This document shows, piece after piece, positions 7,972 to 16,270 of a stretch of 64,000 nucleotides of DNA. The notes below the pieces were generated by a model. The model did no database searches, was not told the DNA's origin, and was given only the letters and a program-made list of their open reading frames with translations. The DNA comes from Microbacterium sp. AZCO. Lineage in GTDB: Bacteria; Actinomycetota; Actinomycetes; Actinomycetales; Microbacteriaceae. The position numbers and the translations under genes were made by a program. Where the stretch lies: the NCBI RefSeq assembly GCF_039614715.1, contig NZ_CP154857.1, forward strand, positions 2,914,001-2,978,000, given 5' to 3'. Position 1 is the stretch's first letter. The number at the start of each line of letters is the position of its first letter.

Positions 7972-9307
7972 ACGGCGCGACTCGGCGACGCTCGACCGTC
8001 CGCTCGGCCAGCGCCATGAGCCCGAGCACGGCCGCCGCGATCACCAGTGCCACCAGAGCGGGAACCGCTGCGAGCAGCGGAATCGATACGAGGATGACAG
8101 CGGCCTCGCCGATCCGGAAGGCCGGCACGCCATCGCCGATCAGCCGGGCGAAGAGCGCCGTGCCGGCCGCGAATGCCGCGATCCCGACGCCCAGGGCGAT
8201 GGCGCCGAACCAGCCCAGATGGTCCCATTCGCTCACGTGCTTCATCGCCTCTTCGATACCGAGGGCCACAACGATGATGCCCGCGATGATCAGCAGATGC
8301 GTGTACGAGTAGGCGTCCGCCGCGAGGATGGCTCGTGCATGCTCGTCCCGCTCCGCGAGCCGGCGCTCACCCTGACCCGCGAGCCGTGCGAAGTAGGACC
8401 ACCAGAGGAGCACGGACACGACGATCGCAGCCGCGGAGCCGAGGATGATGGGCAGGTCGATGGGCTCGGCCGCCACCCCGACACCGATGGCGACGATCGA
8501 TTCGCCGAGCGCGAGGATCACCACGAGCCCGTATCGTTCGGCCCAGTGCTCGACGGAGGGTATCCGCCAGCCGCGCCCCAGGGCTGAGCCGACGCGAGTA
8601 GCGACCAGGTCGTAGGCCATCGCCACGATCCACAGCCAGAGCTGGGTCTGCCCGCCGATGAGCGCACCGAAGAGAATGAGTGCGACCGCGGGGACGAGCG
8701 CACCGACGAAGATGAGGAGCTGGCGACGAAGTGCGGGGTCTGCGCGGGAGACGATCGCATAGATCGTGAGGTGCGCGAGCCGAACGATCGCGTACGCGCA
8801 CGCGAAGACGAGCGGCCCGTACCAGCCACCCTCGAGATCCTCGTAGGCCTCGGGAATCGTGAGGGCGGCGACGAACACGGCGATCATCGTGACCGTCATC
8901 CCGATCCACAGCGGGGGCTGATCCACGGATGCCTGGTTCGAGATCCAGCTGAAGCCGACCCATGTCCACCACAGGAGCGACAGCACGACAAGGGCCTGCA
9001 CGACGCCGAGCGCGCTGTGCGTCTCGGCCATGAGGCGCGACACCTGCGTGAACGCGAAGACGTAGACGAGATCGAAGAACAGCTCGAAGGTCGTCACGCG
9101 AACCGGGTGCCCTCCCGGCTTCCGACCGGGGACCGGGATGCGGCCGCCGCCCGCGCCGGGCGACGCTTCAGCGTCTGCTCGATCCACAGCAGGAGTGTAC
9201 GACCGGGGAAGCGGCGCCGGACACGCCGGTGCCACTCCGACCCGGATGCGCCGGAACGCTTGCGCCACCGACCGAAACGGACGAGCCTCCGTAGAGGGCC
9301 GCTCCAC
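7967..9307 (-). CDS. ltrA: LtrA-like low-temperature-requirement membrane protein
   Basis: A polytopic membrane protein of up to 446 residues. The core begins at VRVTTFELFFDLVYVFAFTQ, the hallmark of the LtrA family, and contains about ten to twelve hydrophobic segments plus the conserved AERYGLVVILALGESIVAIG stretch. The start is uncertain. The GTG at 9307 lacks a ribosome site, and GTG codons at 9235 or 9187 would remove an Arg/Pro-rich leader that is not part of the family. The biochemical role is unknown; the name comes from a Listeria mutant unable to grow in the cold. It is divergent from the SDR gene at 9361. Confidence 0.8.
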   Translation of the reverse strand: MERPSTEARPFRSVAQAFRRIRVGVAPACPAPLPRSYTPAVDRADAEASPGAGGGRIPVPGRKPGGHPVRVTTFELFFDLVYVFAFTQVSRLMAETHSALGVVQALVVLSLLWWTWVGFSWISNQASVDQPPLWIGMTVTMIAVFVAALTIPEAYEDLEGGWYGPLVFACAYAIVRLAHLTIYAIVSRADPALRRQLLIFVGALVPAVALILFGALIGGQTQLWLWIVAMAYDLVATRVGSALGRGWRIPSVEHWAERYGLVVILALGESIVAIGVGVAAEPIDLPIILGSAAAIVVSVLLWWSYFARLAGQGERRLAERDEHARAILAADAYSYTHLLIIAGIIVVALGIEEAMKHVSEWDHLGWFGAIALGVGIAAFAAGTALFARLIGDGVPAFRIGEAAVILVSIPLLAAVPALVALVIAAAVLGLMALAERTVERRRVAPS

Positions 9308-9360
9308 GGGCGGGACACGTCCGGGGAATCGACGAGCGGCGACGAGGGAGAGGAGTCGCG

Positions 9361-10056
9361 ATGAGTCGCCTGGCGTTGGTGACGGGGGCCGCGCGGGGAA
9401 TCGGGCGGGCGGTCGTCGACGAGCTCCTCGCCCGGGAGTATCGCGTCATCGCGACGGCGCGAGCCGCCGAGCAGCTCGCTGCTCTCGAGGACGAGATCGA
9501 CTCCCCCGCCCTCGAGGTCGGGCTGCTCGATATCGAGGCACCCGACGTCCCGCACCGGGTGGAGGGGCTTCTGGGCGACCGTGCTCTTTCACTTCTCGTT
9601 CTCAACGCCGCTCGATTCGCGCCGTGGGACGAGACCGTCGGGAGCGCCGATCTGAGCCAGGCTCGCGCCGTCGTCGAGACGAACCTGTTCGGCTCGTGGG
9701 CCGTCGTCCAGGCGGCGCTTCCCGCGCTTCGCCGCGCCCGGGGCACCATCATCGGGGTGGGGAGCGGGGCCGGGTCCCACGGCGACCCGCGGTTCGGCCT
9801 CGCGAACGGCGGAGCAGCGAGCTATGCCGTGTCGAAGGCGGCGCTGCACGCGCTGCTGCACAAGCTGTCCAGCGAGGTGGCCGGTGACGGCATTCAGGTT
9901 CATGTCGCCGATCCCGGGCTCACGGCGACGAGTCCCGGGATGGAGGAATTCGGCGCTCGTCCCGTGCCCGACGGCGCGCGAAGCATCCTGGCTCCGCTCG
10001 ACGGCCACGCGGCCCCCGGTGTGCTCACGCGAGACGGCGCACCCCTCCCCTGGTAG
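9361..10056 (+). CDS. Short-chain dehydrogenase/reductase
   Basis: A 231-residue Rossmann-fold enzyme. Visible motifs are the cofactor loop VTGAARGIGRAV (residues 7-18), LNAA (the NNAG equivalent), a Ser in IGVGSGAG, and the catalytic pair in SYAVSKAALH (YxxxK). The stretch after the active site (VADPGLTATSPGM) fits the PG motif. The length is typical of classical SDRs. The arginine in TARAAEQL after beta-2 favours NADP(H). The substrate is unknown. A GAGGAG ribosome site precedes the ATG. Confidence 0.87.
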   Translation: MSRLALVTGAARGIGRAVVDELLAREYRVIATARAAEQLAALEDEIDSPALEVGLLDIEAPDVPHRVEGLLGDRALSLLVLNAARFAPWDETVGSADLSQARAVVETNLFGSWAVVQAALPALRRARGTIIGVGSGAGSHGDPRFGLANGGAASYAVSKAALHALLHKLSSEVAGDGIQVHVADPGLTATSPGMEEFGARPVPDGARSILAPLDGHAAPGVLTRDGAPLPW

Positions 10057-10083
10057 AGGCCGGCCCGCAGACTCCGGCGCCCT

Positions 10084-10641
10084 TCAATGCAGCTGGTTCC
10101 GCAGTCGTAGCAGAGCGACGCGTGCGGTGGCGATATTCGCGGCAGGGTCGAGCAGTTCGGATGCCGCTCCGACGATGACGGCGGCGAGGATGCGACGCTC
10201 CTCGGGGCGGAAGGCGGGATCGCGGGTGCCGATGGCATCGGCGACGATCGCGCGGCACCGTTCTCGCACCGGGACGAGGGCGCCGTAGGCTCTCGCGAGG
10301 AGCTCCCCGTGCGCGGCCGTCAGCGCGGACCGGCGTCGTCGCATCTCCTCGTCGACCTGAGGCAGCCGCACGAGGCGCGCCGCGCCGGTGAGCAGCGGGA
10401 TGTCCGCATCCGCGACGTATCGCTCCGCCTCCTCCTCGTCGACCGTGGGCTGATCGACACCGAGGAAGGCATCCTCTCGGGTCGGGAAGTGGTTGAAGAA
10501 GACGCGCTCCGACACACCCGCCCGCCGGCAGATCTCAGCGACGGTCACGCGCTCCCAGGGCAGCGCCTCGGCCGCGTCGAGCGCCGCTCGCTCGATGGCG
10601 GCGATGGTCCGACGACCTCGTGCGTTGGCGCCGCGCCTCAC
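10084..10641 (-). CDS. TetR family regulator of the glycosyltransferase operon
   Basis: A 185-residue protein. The N-terminal HTH reads RRTIAAIERAALDAA, then VTVAEICRRAGVSERVFFNHF, the standard TetR_N pattern. The ATG at 10641 overlaps the glycosyltransferase stop by 4 bp, so the two genes form one transcript. The 25-bp palindrome at the operon promoter (11859-11883) is the natural operator for autoregulation. Pairing with a GT1 enzyme suggests a response to a toxic or antibiotic-like aglycone, but that is inference. Confidence 0.85.
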   Translation of the reverse strand: MRRGANARGRRTIAAIERAALDAAEALPWERVTVAEICRRAGVSERVFFNHFPTREDAFLGVDQPTVDEEEAERYVADADIPLLTGAARLVRLPQVDEEMRRRRSALTAAHGELLARAYGALVPVRERCRAIVADAIGTRDPAFRPEERRILAAVIVGAASELLDPAANIATARVALLRLRNQLH

Positions 10642-11852
10642 GATGCCACCATCAGCGCCGACTCGATGTGATCGATCGCACGCCGCGCGCCGTCCTCAGC
10701 GCGAAGTTCCTCTCCGAGTGCCGCTGCACGTCTCCGCATCCCGTCCTCGCCGAGCATGCGATCGATGGCGCTGCTGAGGCGATCGACCGTCAGCCGCCGA
10801 CTTGTCACCGCCCTCGGTGCGACACCGAGTGCTTCTGCACGCCCGCCCCAGAAGAGCTGGTCGGCGCCGAAGGGCACGACGAACGTCGGGACCCCGGCGG
10901 CGAGGGCAGCCCCCGTCGTCCCGGCGCCGCCATGGTGGACCGTTGCGGCCACTCGCGGGAAGAGCCAGGAGTAGGGGACGGATGCCTCGACTCGCATGTT
11001 CTCGTCGGAGACGGCGCCCACGAGGCCGCCCCAACCCGTGAGGAGGACCGCGCGAACACCCACCCGGGTCACGGCATCGAGGACGACCTCGAAGAGTCTC
11101 TCGGGATCGCCGGGGATCATGCTGCCGAAGCCGATGCTGACAACAGGGCCAGACGCAGCCATGAACTCGCGCAGACCCGACGGGACGGCGTCCTCCGTGG
11201 CCGGAAGCGACCAGTAGCCCGTGGCGACGCGCGCCGTCCGGTCGTCGGATCGCACGGGGACGACGACGGGACTGAAGCCGTAGACGATCGAAGGCAGTGT
11301 CGACGACGACCCGCTCGTCACCCCGAGCGCCGTGCGGGCGGCCCGCTCGGGCGCTCGCGTCAGCATCCCCGTCCCCGCGCGTGTGGCTACGTGGGACAGG
11401 CGACGCCCAACCGGTCCGAACCTGCCGAGCTCGGCGCCGAGCGCACCGGGATATTCCGTGCTCGGCGCCTCGAGCGGCTGCAGGTGCGCGCGCAGAAGGG
11501 GTGCGCCCAGGGCATCCGCCACCGGACGGGCGAGCGCCATGCCGCCGATGCCGCTCACGACGAGGTCGGTGCCCGCCGCGAGATCGCGGACCTCCGGTGC
11601 CCAGGTGCGCGTGAGCTCCACCACGTGGCGGCTCATCTCCCGAAGCGACGCCTGGTCGGATCGTGCGGCGATGGACGTCCGGTCGATGCCGCGCAGCGCC
11701 CCGAACCGGATTCCTGCTCGCCGGAAGTCGACTGCGTAATCCTCGGGCGCCGCGGCGCGCACGACATGACCCCGCGACACCGCCTCGACGGCGAGGGCGA
11801 GGTAGGGCTCGACGCCCCCGCGTGTGTCGTTTGCGACGAAGGTGAGATCCAC
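10638..11852 (-). CDS. UDP-glycosyltransferase, GT1 family
   Basis: A 404-residue protein from the GTG at 11852. Upstream codons run through the palindromic operator and are not family-like. The N-domain begins DLTFVANDTRGGVEPYLALA, with the glycine-rich acceptor loop; the C-domain has the nucleotide-sugar motif SVPYSWLFPRVAATVHHGGAGTTGAALAAGVP, then FVVPFGADQLFWGGRAEALG. HHGGAGTT and the later DQ are characteristic of macrolide or sterol glucosyltransferases of family GT1. It would attach a sugar to a lipophilic acceptor in the cytoplasm. It is co-transcribed with a TetR gene, a layout common to inactivation of xenobiotics or to secondary metabolism. Confidence 0.87.
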   Translation of the reverse strand: MDLTFVANDTRGGVEPYLALAVEAVSRGHVVRAAAPEDYAVDFRRAGIRFGALRGIDRTSIAARSDQASLREMSRHVVELTRTWAPEVRDLAAGTDLVVSGIGGMALARPVADALGAPLLRAHLQPLEAPSTEYPGALGAELGRFGPVGRRLSHVATRAGTGMLTRAPERAARTALGVTSGSSSTLPSIVYGFSPVVVPVRSDDRTARVATGYWSLPATEDAVPSGLREFMAASGPVVSIGFGSMIPGDPERLFEVVLDAVTRVGVRAVLLTGWGGLVGAVSDENMRVEASVPYSWLFPRVAATVHHGGAGTTGAALAAGVPTFVVPFGADQLFWGGRAEALGVAPRAVTSRRLTVDRLSSAIDRMLGEDGMRRRAAALGEELRAEDGARRAIDHIESALMVAS

Positions 11853-11858
11853 ACCGTG

Positions 11859-11883
11859 ATTATCTGCAGTAACTGCAGATAAT
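11859..11883. promoter_or_regulatory. 25-bp perfect palindrome upstream of the GT-TetR operon
   Basis: Arms of 11 bp (ATTATCTGCAG and CTGCAGATAAT) flank a 3-bp centre, ending 7 bp before the glycosyltransferase GTG. It is A/T-rich at both tips against a high-GC background. It lies over the probable transcription start, so binding by the co-transcribed TetR would block the operon. Confidence 0.75.
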
Positions 11884-11961
11884 GTCCAGATCCACCGAGC
11901 ATCAGGGCAGCGGTTCCAGGCCCCCGGCGCGACCCCGGCCCCGCATTCCGATGATTGACTG

Positions 11962-12609
11962 GTGCGTATGGGCGCCGTCGCGATGTTCCCCTTGGGGAGC
12001 GTCCTCCTGCCGTACACGCCTCTCGTGCTGCGGGTCTTCGAGCCGCGTTACCTCACGATGATGGGGCGCCTGCTCGACGTGGACGATCCTGAGTTCGGCG
12101 TCGTGCTGATCGAGCGGGGACTCGAGTCCGGTGGAGGCGACGAGCGCTCATCCCTCGGCACGATGGCGCGCATCGTGCAGGTCGAGGCCGGCTCGGCGGA
12201 CCTGTACGTGGTCGCGGTGGGCGGAGAGCGGATAGTCGTCGACCGCTGGCGTGAGGACGATCCGCACCCGGTCGCCGACGTGACGAGGATGGAGCCGCTC
12301 ATCTGGGACGACGCGCTCGCGCCGCTGCACCGTGAGGCCGAGCGGGTGGTGCGCCGCCTCGCGAGTATCGCCTCCGTGCTCGACGAGGCGCGCTGGGATC
12401 CCGCCACCCCGATCTCCGACGATCCGGTGGAGTCGTCCTGGCAGCTCGCCGCGATCGCTCCCCTGAGCGAGTACGACCGTTTCCGGCTGCTGAAGTCGAC
12501 CACGCTCGGGGGCCTGCTCCGCGGGGTCATCGACCTGTGCCTCGAGGAGGAGCCGGTCCTCATCGCGCGCGCCGCCGACGTCCGCGACGCGGATGACGAT
12601 GACCTCTGA
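11962..12609 (+). CDS. Lon substrate-binding (LON N-terminal) domain protein
   Basis: A 215-residue stand-alone LON domain. MFPLGSVLLPYTPLVLRVFEPRYLTMM is the conserved start of the PF02190 fold; later GTMARIVQVEAGSADLYVVAVGGERIVV matches the second half of the barrel. No ATPase or protease domain follows. Such proteins are common in actinobacteria and their role is not settled. The start could be GTG 11962 or ATG 11968; neither has a clear ribosome site. The C-terminus is acidic (DVRDADDDDL). Confidence 0.85.
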   Translation: MRMGAVAMFPLGSVLLPYTPLVLRVFEPRYLTMMGRLLDVDDPEFGVVLIERGLESGGGDERSSLGTMARIVQVEAGSADLYVVAVGGERIVVDRWREDDPHPVADVTRMEPLIWDDALAPLHREAERVVRRLASIASVLDEARWDPATPISDDPVESSWQLAAIAPLSEYDRFRLLKSTTLGGLLRGVIDLCLEEEPVLIARAADVRDADDDDL

Positions 12610-12701
12610 CGCGGGATGGAGAGCTCCGCCCTGACGATAGGCCCGCGCCGCCCGGCGTCAAGGGGATCGTCCCCGCGGCGGGCAGTGCCTAGCGTCCCCG
12701 T

Positions 12702-12986
12702 ATGAGCGACGAAGAGAAGAACCGCATCCTGGCCCATCACGACGACCCGGCATCGCCGCCCGCCGGCTCCGGGCTCTCGGAGAGCGATGCCGTTCGCAAG
12801 GACGAGACGTACAGCCCGGCGAGCGAGACCGAGACCGAGGCGAAGCAGGACGATCCCCTCCCCGACACGCTCGACGACGACATCGACACCGACCAGATCA
12901 TCGTCACCCCGGGTACCGGCGGCCCCGACGACGCGGGCGACATCGAGGTCGATCCCGACGATCTGAACCTTCCCGGGCGGTCGTGA
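12702..12986 (+). CDS. Small acidic hypothetical protein
   Basis: A 94-residue protein rich in Asp, Glu and Pro with no membrane segment or known domain. It is probably disordered. A TAGCGT box ends 6 bp before the ATG and no ribosome site is seen, which suggests a leaderless transcript. The last part (TDQIIVTPGTGGPDDAGDIEVDPDDL) resembles many small acidic actinobacterial proteins of unknown role. No function is proposed. Confidence 0.6.
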   Translation: MSDEEKNRILAHHDDPASPPAGSGLSESDAVRKDETYSPASETETEAKQDDPLPDTLDDDIDTDQIIVTPGTGGPDDAGDIEVDPDDLNLPGRS

Positions 12987-12992
12987 CCGCGG

Positions 12993-13030
12993 GTCACCGG
13001 ACCGTGCCGGTCGGCGGGCGGTCCGGTGAC
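12993..13030. terminator. Hairpin at the junction of convergent genes
   Basis: GTCACCGGACC (12993-13003) pairs perfectly with GGTCCGGTGAC (13020-13030). The stem overlaps the last codons and stop of the flavoprotein gene and lies 7 bp past the stop of the small acidic protein gene. It is symmetric, so it can act on either strand. Confidence 0.65.
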
Positions 13031-14478
13031 AGGTTCGGCAGCGCACGCGTGCCGAACTCGTGCTGCAGGGCGCTCCGTGCCGCGAACCAGCCGGCGAGTC
13101 CGTGCACGCCCGGGCCGGGGGCCACGGATGCCGAGGCGAGGTAGACGCCGGGTATCGGCGTCCTCCACGGGTCGGTGCTGATGACGGGTCGGCGGATCAG
13201 CTGCCAGAGCGACGGCGCACCGGCGGCGATGTCTCCGCCCGGATAGTTCGGATTGTGCCGCTCGACATCGACGGCGGTGCGGGAGTGGGTGCTGATGATC
13301 GTGTCGCGGAAGCCCGGGGCGAAGCGCTCGATCTGGCGGATCACGGCCTCCTGCCGGTCGGCCGTGCTCCCGGCCGGGACGTGCGTGTACGTCCACAGCG
13401 TGTGCTGTCCGGCCGGCGCGCGGCTCGCGTCGAAGAGCGTCGGCTGCGACACGAGCACGTAGGGCCGGTCCGGGAGGCGCCCCGCATTGACCTCGTTCTC
13501 CGAGTGCGCCACCTCGTCGCGGGTTCCCCCGACGTGGACGGTGCCCGCGCGCCGGACCTCTGGGTGGGTCCAGGGCACGGGCTCGCTCAGCGCGAAGTCC
13601 ACCTTCGCCACGGCTCCGCCGTACCGGAACGACTCCAGCGTCCGGCGGTAATGAGAGGGCAGATGTCCGGCCGCCATGGTCAGAAGGGCTCGCGGAGTGA
13701 CGTCGAGGAGCGTCGCCCGTGCGGACGGCAGCTCGTCGAGGCTCCGGATCTCCTGCCCCAGCACGAGCTCGCCGCCGTGCGATCGCAGGTCGTCGACCAT
13801 CGCGTCGATGATGGCCTGACTTCCGCCGATCGGGATGGGCCAACCGCGCGCATGCGCGTACGTGCCGAGGGCGAGACCCGCCGCGGCCGCGGCGATGCTC
13901 GGCTGCGGCAGGATCGTGTGAGCGGCGACCCCCGTGAGAAGCGCGGGCGCAGCCTCCTCGCGGAACCTCGCGTTCCATGCCACGCTGCCTTGCTCGATCG
14001 CGCGGAGTCCGAGGGCGACCGGTGCCCCGATGGAGCGCGGCACGCGCAGCAGCGACGATCCGGTGAACTCGGCGACCTCTCCCGCTCGTTCCACGAGGGG
14101 CTTCATCAGCTGCTCGTAGGCGCGGCCGTCAACGCCGAGCTCGTCCCGTGTGCGAGCGAGGTCGCGGTACGCCAGTGCGGCCCTCCCTCCATCGAGCGGC
14201 TGAGCGAACGAGACGTCGGGAGTCGCGAAGGAGATCCGCTGCGCCAGACCGAACTCCCGGAAGAACCGCGACTCGAAGGCGAGCGGATGCACCGCGGAGC
14301 ACACGTCGTGCAGGAAGCCGGGCAGCGTGAGCTCGCGCGTGGCGGCTCCGCCGCCCGCCTGGTCCGCGCGCTCGTAGACGCGCACCGCAAGGCCCGCACG
14401 AGCCATCGTGACCGCGGCGGCCAGGCCGTTGGGTCCGGCGCCGACGACGACGACGTCCAGCTCGATGCGGCGGCTCAC
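12994..14478 (-). CDS. FAD-dependent oxidoreductase, phytoene-dehydrogenase-like
   Basis: A 494-residue flavoprotein from the GTG at 14478, which lies 10 bp after the stop of the SRPBCC gene. The N-terminus LDVVVVGAGPNGLAAAVTMARAGLAVRVYE is a Rossmann FAD-binding motif. AGGGAATRELTLPGFLHDVCSA is the conserved follow-on of the CrtI/retinol-saturase-like family. The C-terminal GVYLASASVAPGPGVHGLAGW closes the FAD site. Family members desaturate or isomerise lipophilic polyenes, but no carotenoid genes are nearby and the substrate is open. It forms a probable two-gene unit with the SRPBCC gene, divergent from oleA. Confidence 0.85.
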   Translation of the reverse strand: MSRRIELDVVVVGAGPNGLAAAVTMARAGLAVRVYERADQAGGGAATRELTLPGFLHDVCSAVHPLAFESRFFREFGLAQRISFATPDVSFAQPLDGGRAALAYRDLARTRDELGVDGRAYEQLMKPLVERAGEVAEFTGSSLLRVPRSIGAPVALGLRAIEQGSVAWNARFREEAAPALLTGVAAHTILPQPSIAAAAAGLALGTYAHARGWPIPIGGSQAIIDAMVDDLRSHGGELVLGQEIRSLDELPSARATLLDVTPRALLTMAAGHLPSHYRRTLESFRYGGAVAKVDFALSEPVPWTHPEVRRAGTVHVGGTRDEVAHSENEVNAGRLPDRPYVLVSQPTLFDASRAPAGQHTLWTYTHVPAGSTADRQEAVIRQIERFAPGFRDTIISTHSRTAVDVERHNPNYPGGDIAAGAPSLWQLIRRPVISTDPWRTPIPGVYLASASVAPGPGVHGLAGWFAARSALQHEFGTRALPNLSPDRPPTGTVR

Positions 14479-14488
14479 GACGCGCCGG

Positions 14489-14995
14489 TCACTCGTCGGC
14501 CGGTCCGTCCTCGCCGGAAGCCGCGAGCTCGCGGTCGGCCGTCGTCGCGCCGACCGGGCGGGCCGACTTCCCCTCCGCGAGATACGCCAGGCGGTGCAGG
14601 GTCTCGGCATTGCGCCACTGCAGCAGGATGTCGAGCAGAGGCGCCGGAATGAAGCGCCCCGGCCCCGACACCGCCTCCTCCTGGATGCGCACCACGCAGC
14701 CCTTTCCCCGGTCCTTGACGTCGAGCGTCACACGGGCTTCGCCGATGGGCCACCCCCGCGCTCGCATGACCATCCGGCGGGGCGGACTCCACTCCTCCAC
14801 GACGGTGGCGTCGTCGATGAGCGCCGGCCAGACCCCGAATGAATGGTGAAGCGCCGAGCCCTCACGCGGCCAGTCCTTCCCGACCTCGCGCATGCGCGAC
14901 GCTCCTACGACCCAGGACGGGTACAGCCATCCGTCGCCCAGCACCCGGAAGACATCCTCGACCGAGCACCGCAGCTCTCTGACGTTTCGTGACAT
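14489..14995 (-). CDS. SRPBCC (START-like) domain protein
   Basis: A 168-residue protein; ATG at 14995 follows GAGGGAG. The peptide shows the helix-grip order: VRELRCSVEDVFRVLGDGWLYPSWVVG, then VVEEWSPPRRMVMRARG, then GCVVRIQEEAV and a long C-terminal helix. These pockets bind hydrophobic ligands and include polyketide cyclases and lipid carriers. Translation passes into the flavoprotein gene 10 bp later, so the pair may act on the same lipophilic molecule. Its divergent position beside the ole genes is suggestive only. Confidence 0.8.
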   Translation of the reverse strand: MSRNVRELRCSVEDVFRVLGDGWLYPSWVVGASRMREVGKDWPREGSALHHSFGVWPALIDDATVVEEWSPPRRMVMRARGWPIGEARVTLDVKDRGKGCVVRIQEEAVSGPGRFIPAPLLDILLQWRNAETLHRLAYLAEGKSARPVGATTADRELAASGEDGPADE

Positions 14996-15234
14996 CGTGC
15001 TCCCTCGCTGATCCGGCCGTCCTCGTTCGACCGTAGGGCGGATGGATGCCGCGCCCGAACCGGTTGCATCGATCCGCCGGATGTGATCCACGGTGGCCCT
15101 CGCCGCTGTCCGCTGCCCGGCACATGTCGCTGTCACCCTCGCCCTCACCCCCCGTGAGTGGCTCCACGGATTTCGGGCGTAGAGTGACTGCCCTTGGAGA
15201 AGCGAGCCTCACCGGCGCGTTCGACGGAGGTTCT

Positions 15235-16257
15235 GTGGCCGGAAATGCAACGACCCGATTCGAAAACGTATCCCTGCTCTCGGTTGCGAGCACCCTGCCC
15301 GGTCGGGTGACCACATCAGACGACATCGAGTCTCGCCTCGGGGCTGCGCTCACTCGGCTCAAGCTCCCCAGCGGACTTCTGCAGCGCGTCGCGGGCGTCC
15401 GAGAGCGCCGCAACTGGGCGCCCGGCGAGTCCGCCGACACCGCCACCATCGCGGCCGGCACGCGCGCGCTGGCTCAGGCGGGGGTCGAGCCCGCCAGTGT
15501 CGGCCTCCTGATCAACACGTCGGTGACCCGCAAGCACCTCGAGCCCTCCGTCGCCGTGCGGATCCATCACGGCCTGGGCATGCCCAGCTCCGCCATCAAC
15601 TTCGATGTCGCCAACGCCTGCCTGGGCTTCGTGAGCGGCATGAGTCTCGCGGCCGGCATGATCGACTCGGGTCAGATCCGGTACGCGATCGTCGTGAACG
15701 GCGAAGACGCGGACGAGATCCAGATCAACACGATCGAGCGGCTGCTGCAGCCGAATGTCGACCGAGCGGCCTTCATGAGCGAGTTCGCGACGCTCACGCT
15801 CGGCTCGGGGGCGGCTGCAGCCGTGCTCGGCCGCGCGGACGAGCATCCGGAGGGGCACCGCATCGTGGGCGGGGTCACGCGCGCCGCGACGCAATTCCAT
15901 GACCTGTGCGTCGGCAGCGTGGACGGGATGTTCACGGACGCGAAGGCGCTGCTCAAGGGCGGCCTCGATCTCGTCGTCTCGGCATGGAAGGAGGCGGGAC
16001 CCCGGTGGAACTGGTCGTCGATGGATCGCTACATCACGCATCAGGTCTCCTCGGTGCACACGAACGCCATCATCAAGGCCGCGAAGCTCGACCGCAGTCG
16101 TGTGCCGACGACGTTCCCCAGGCTCGGCAACGTCGGACCCGCGTCGATCCCGATCACGCTCGTCGAGCAACAGGCGACGCTCCGCCGGGGGGATCGCGTG
16201 CTGCTGATGGGGGTGGGCTCCGGCCTCAACACGGCGATGATGGAGCTCGCGTGGTGA
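15235..16257 (+). CDS. oleA: OleA, thiolase-like enzyme for head-to-head acyl condensation
   Basis: A 340-residue protein. GTG 15235 is chosen because GGAGG lies 4 bp upstream; the longer frame adds a non-family Pro/Ser leader. It belongs to the KAS-III/thiolase superfamily: catalytic Cys129 in NFDVANACLGFVSGM, His in YITHQVSSVH, Asn in FPRLGNVGPASIP. OleA condenses two fatty acyl-CoA molecules to a 2-alkyl-3-ketoacyl product, the first step to long-chain olefins. The identity as OleA, not FabH, comes from the adjacent oleBC fusion and oleD, which complete the pathway. It is transcribed as one unit with them. Confidence 0.9.
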   Translation: MAGNATTRFENVSLLSVASTLPGRVTTSDDIESRLGAALTRLKLPSGLLQRVAGVRERRNWAPGESADTATIAAGTRALAQAGVEPASVGLLINTSVTRKHLEPSVAVRIHHGLGMPSSAINFDVANACLGFVSGMSLAAGMIDSGQIRYAIVVNGEDADEIQINTIERLLQPNVDRAAFMSEFATLTLGSGAAAAVLGRADEHPEGHRIVGGVTRAATQFHDLCVGSVDGMFTDAKALLKGGLDLVVSAWKEAGPRWNWSSMDRYITHQVSSVHTNAIIKAAKLDRSRVPTTFPRLGNVGPASIPITLVEQQATLRRGDRVLLMGVGSGLNTAMMELAW

Positions 16258-16270
16258 TGGCATCGGCATC

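Noticed and set aside
11853..12017. Longer N-terminus for the GT1 glycosyltransferase
   Set aside because: It would run through the 25-bp palindrome and overlap the start of the divergent Lon-domain gene, and it lacks family resemblance.
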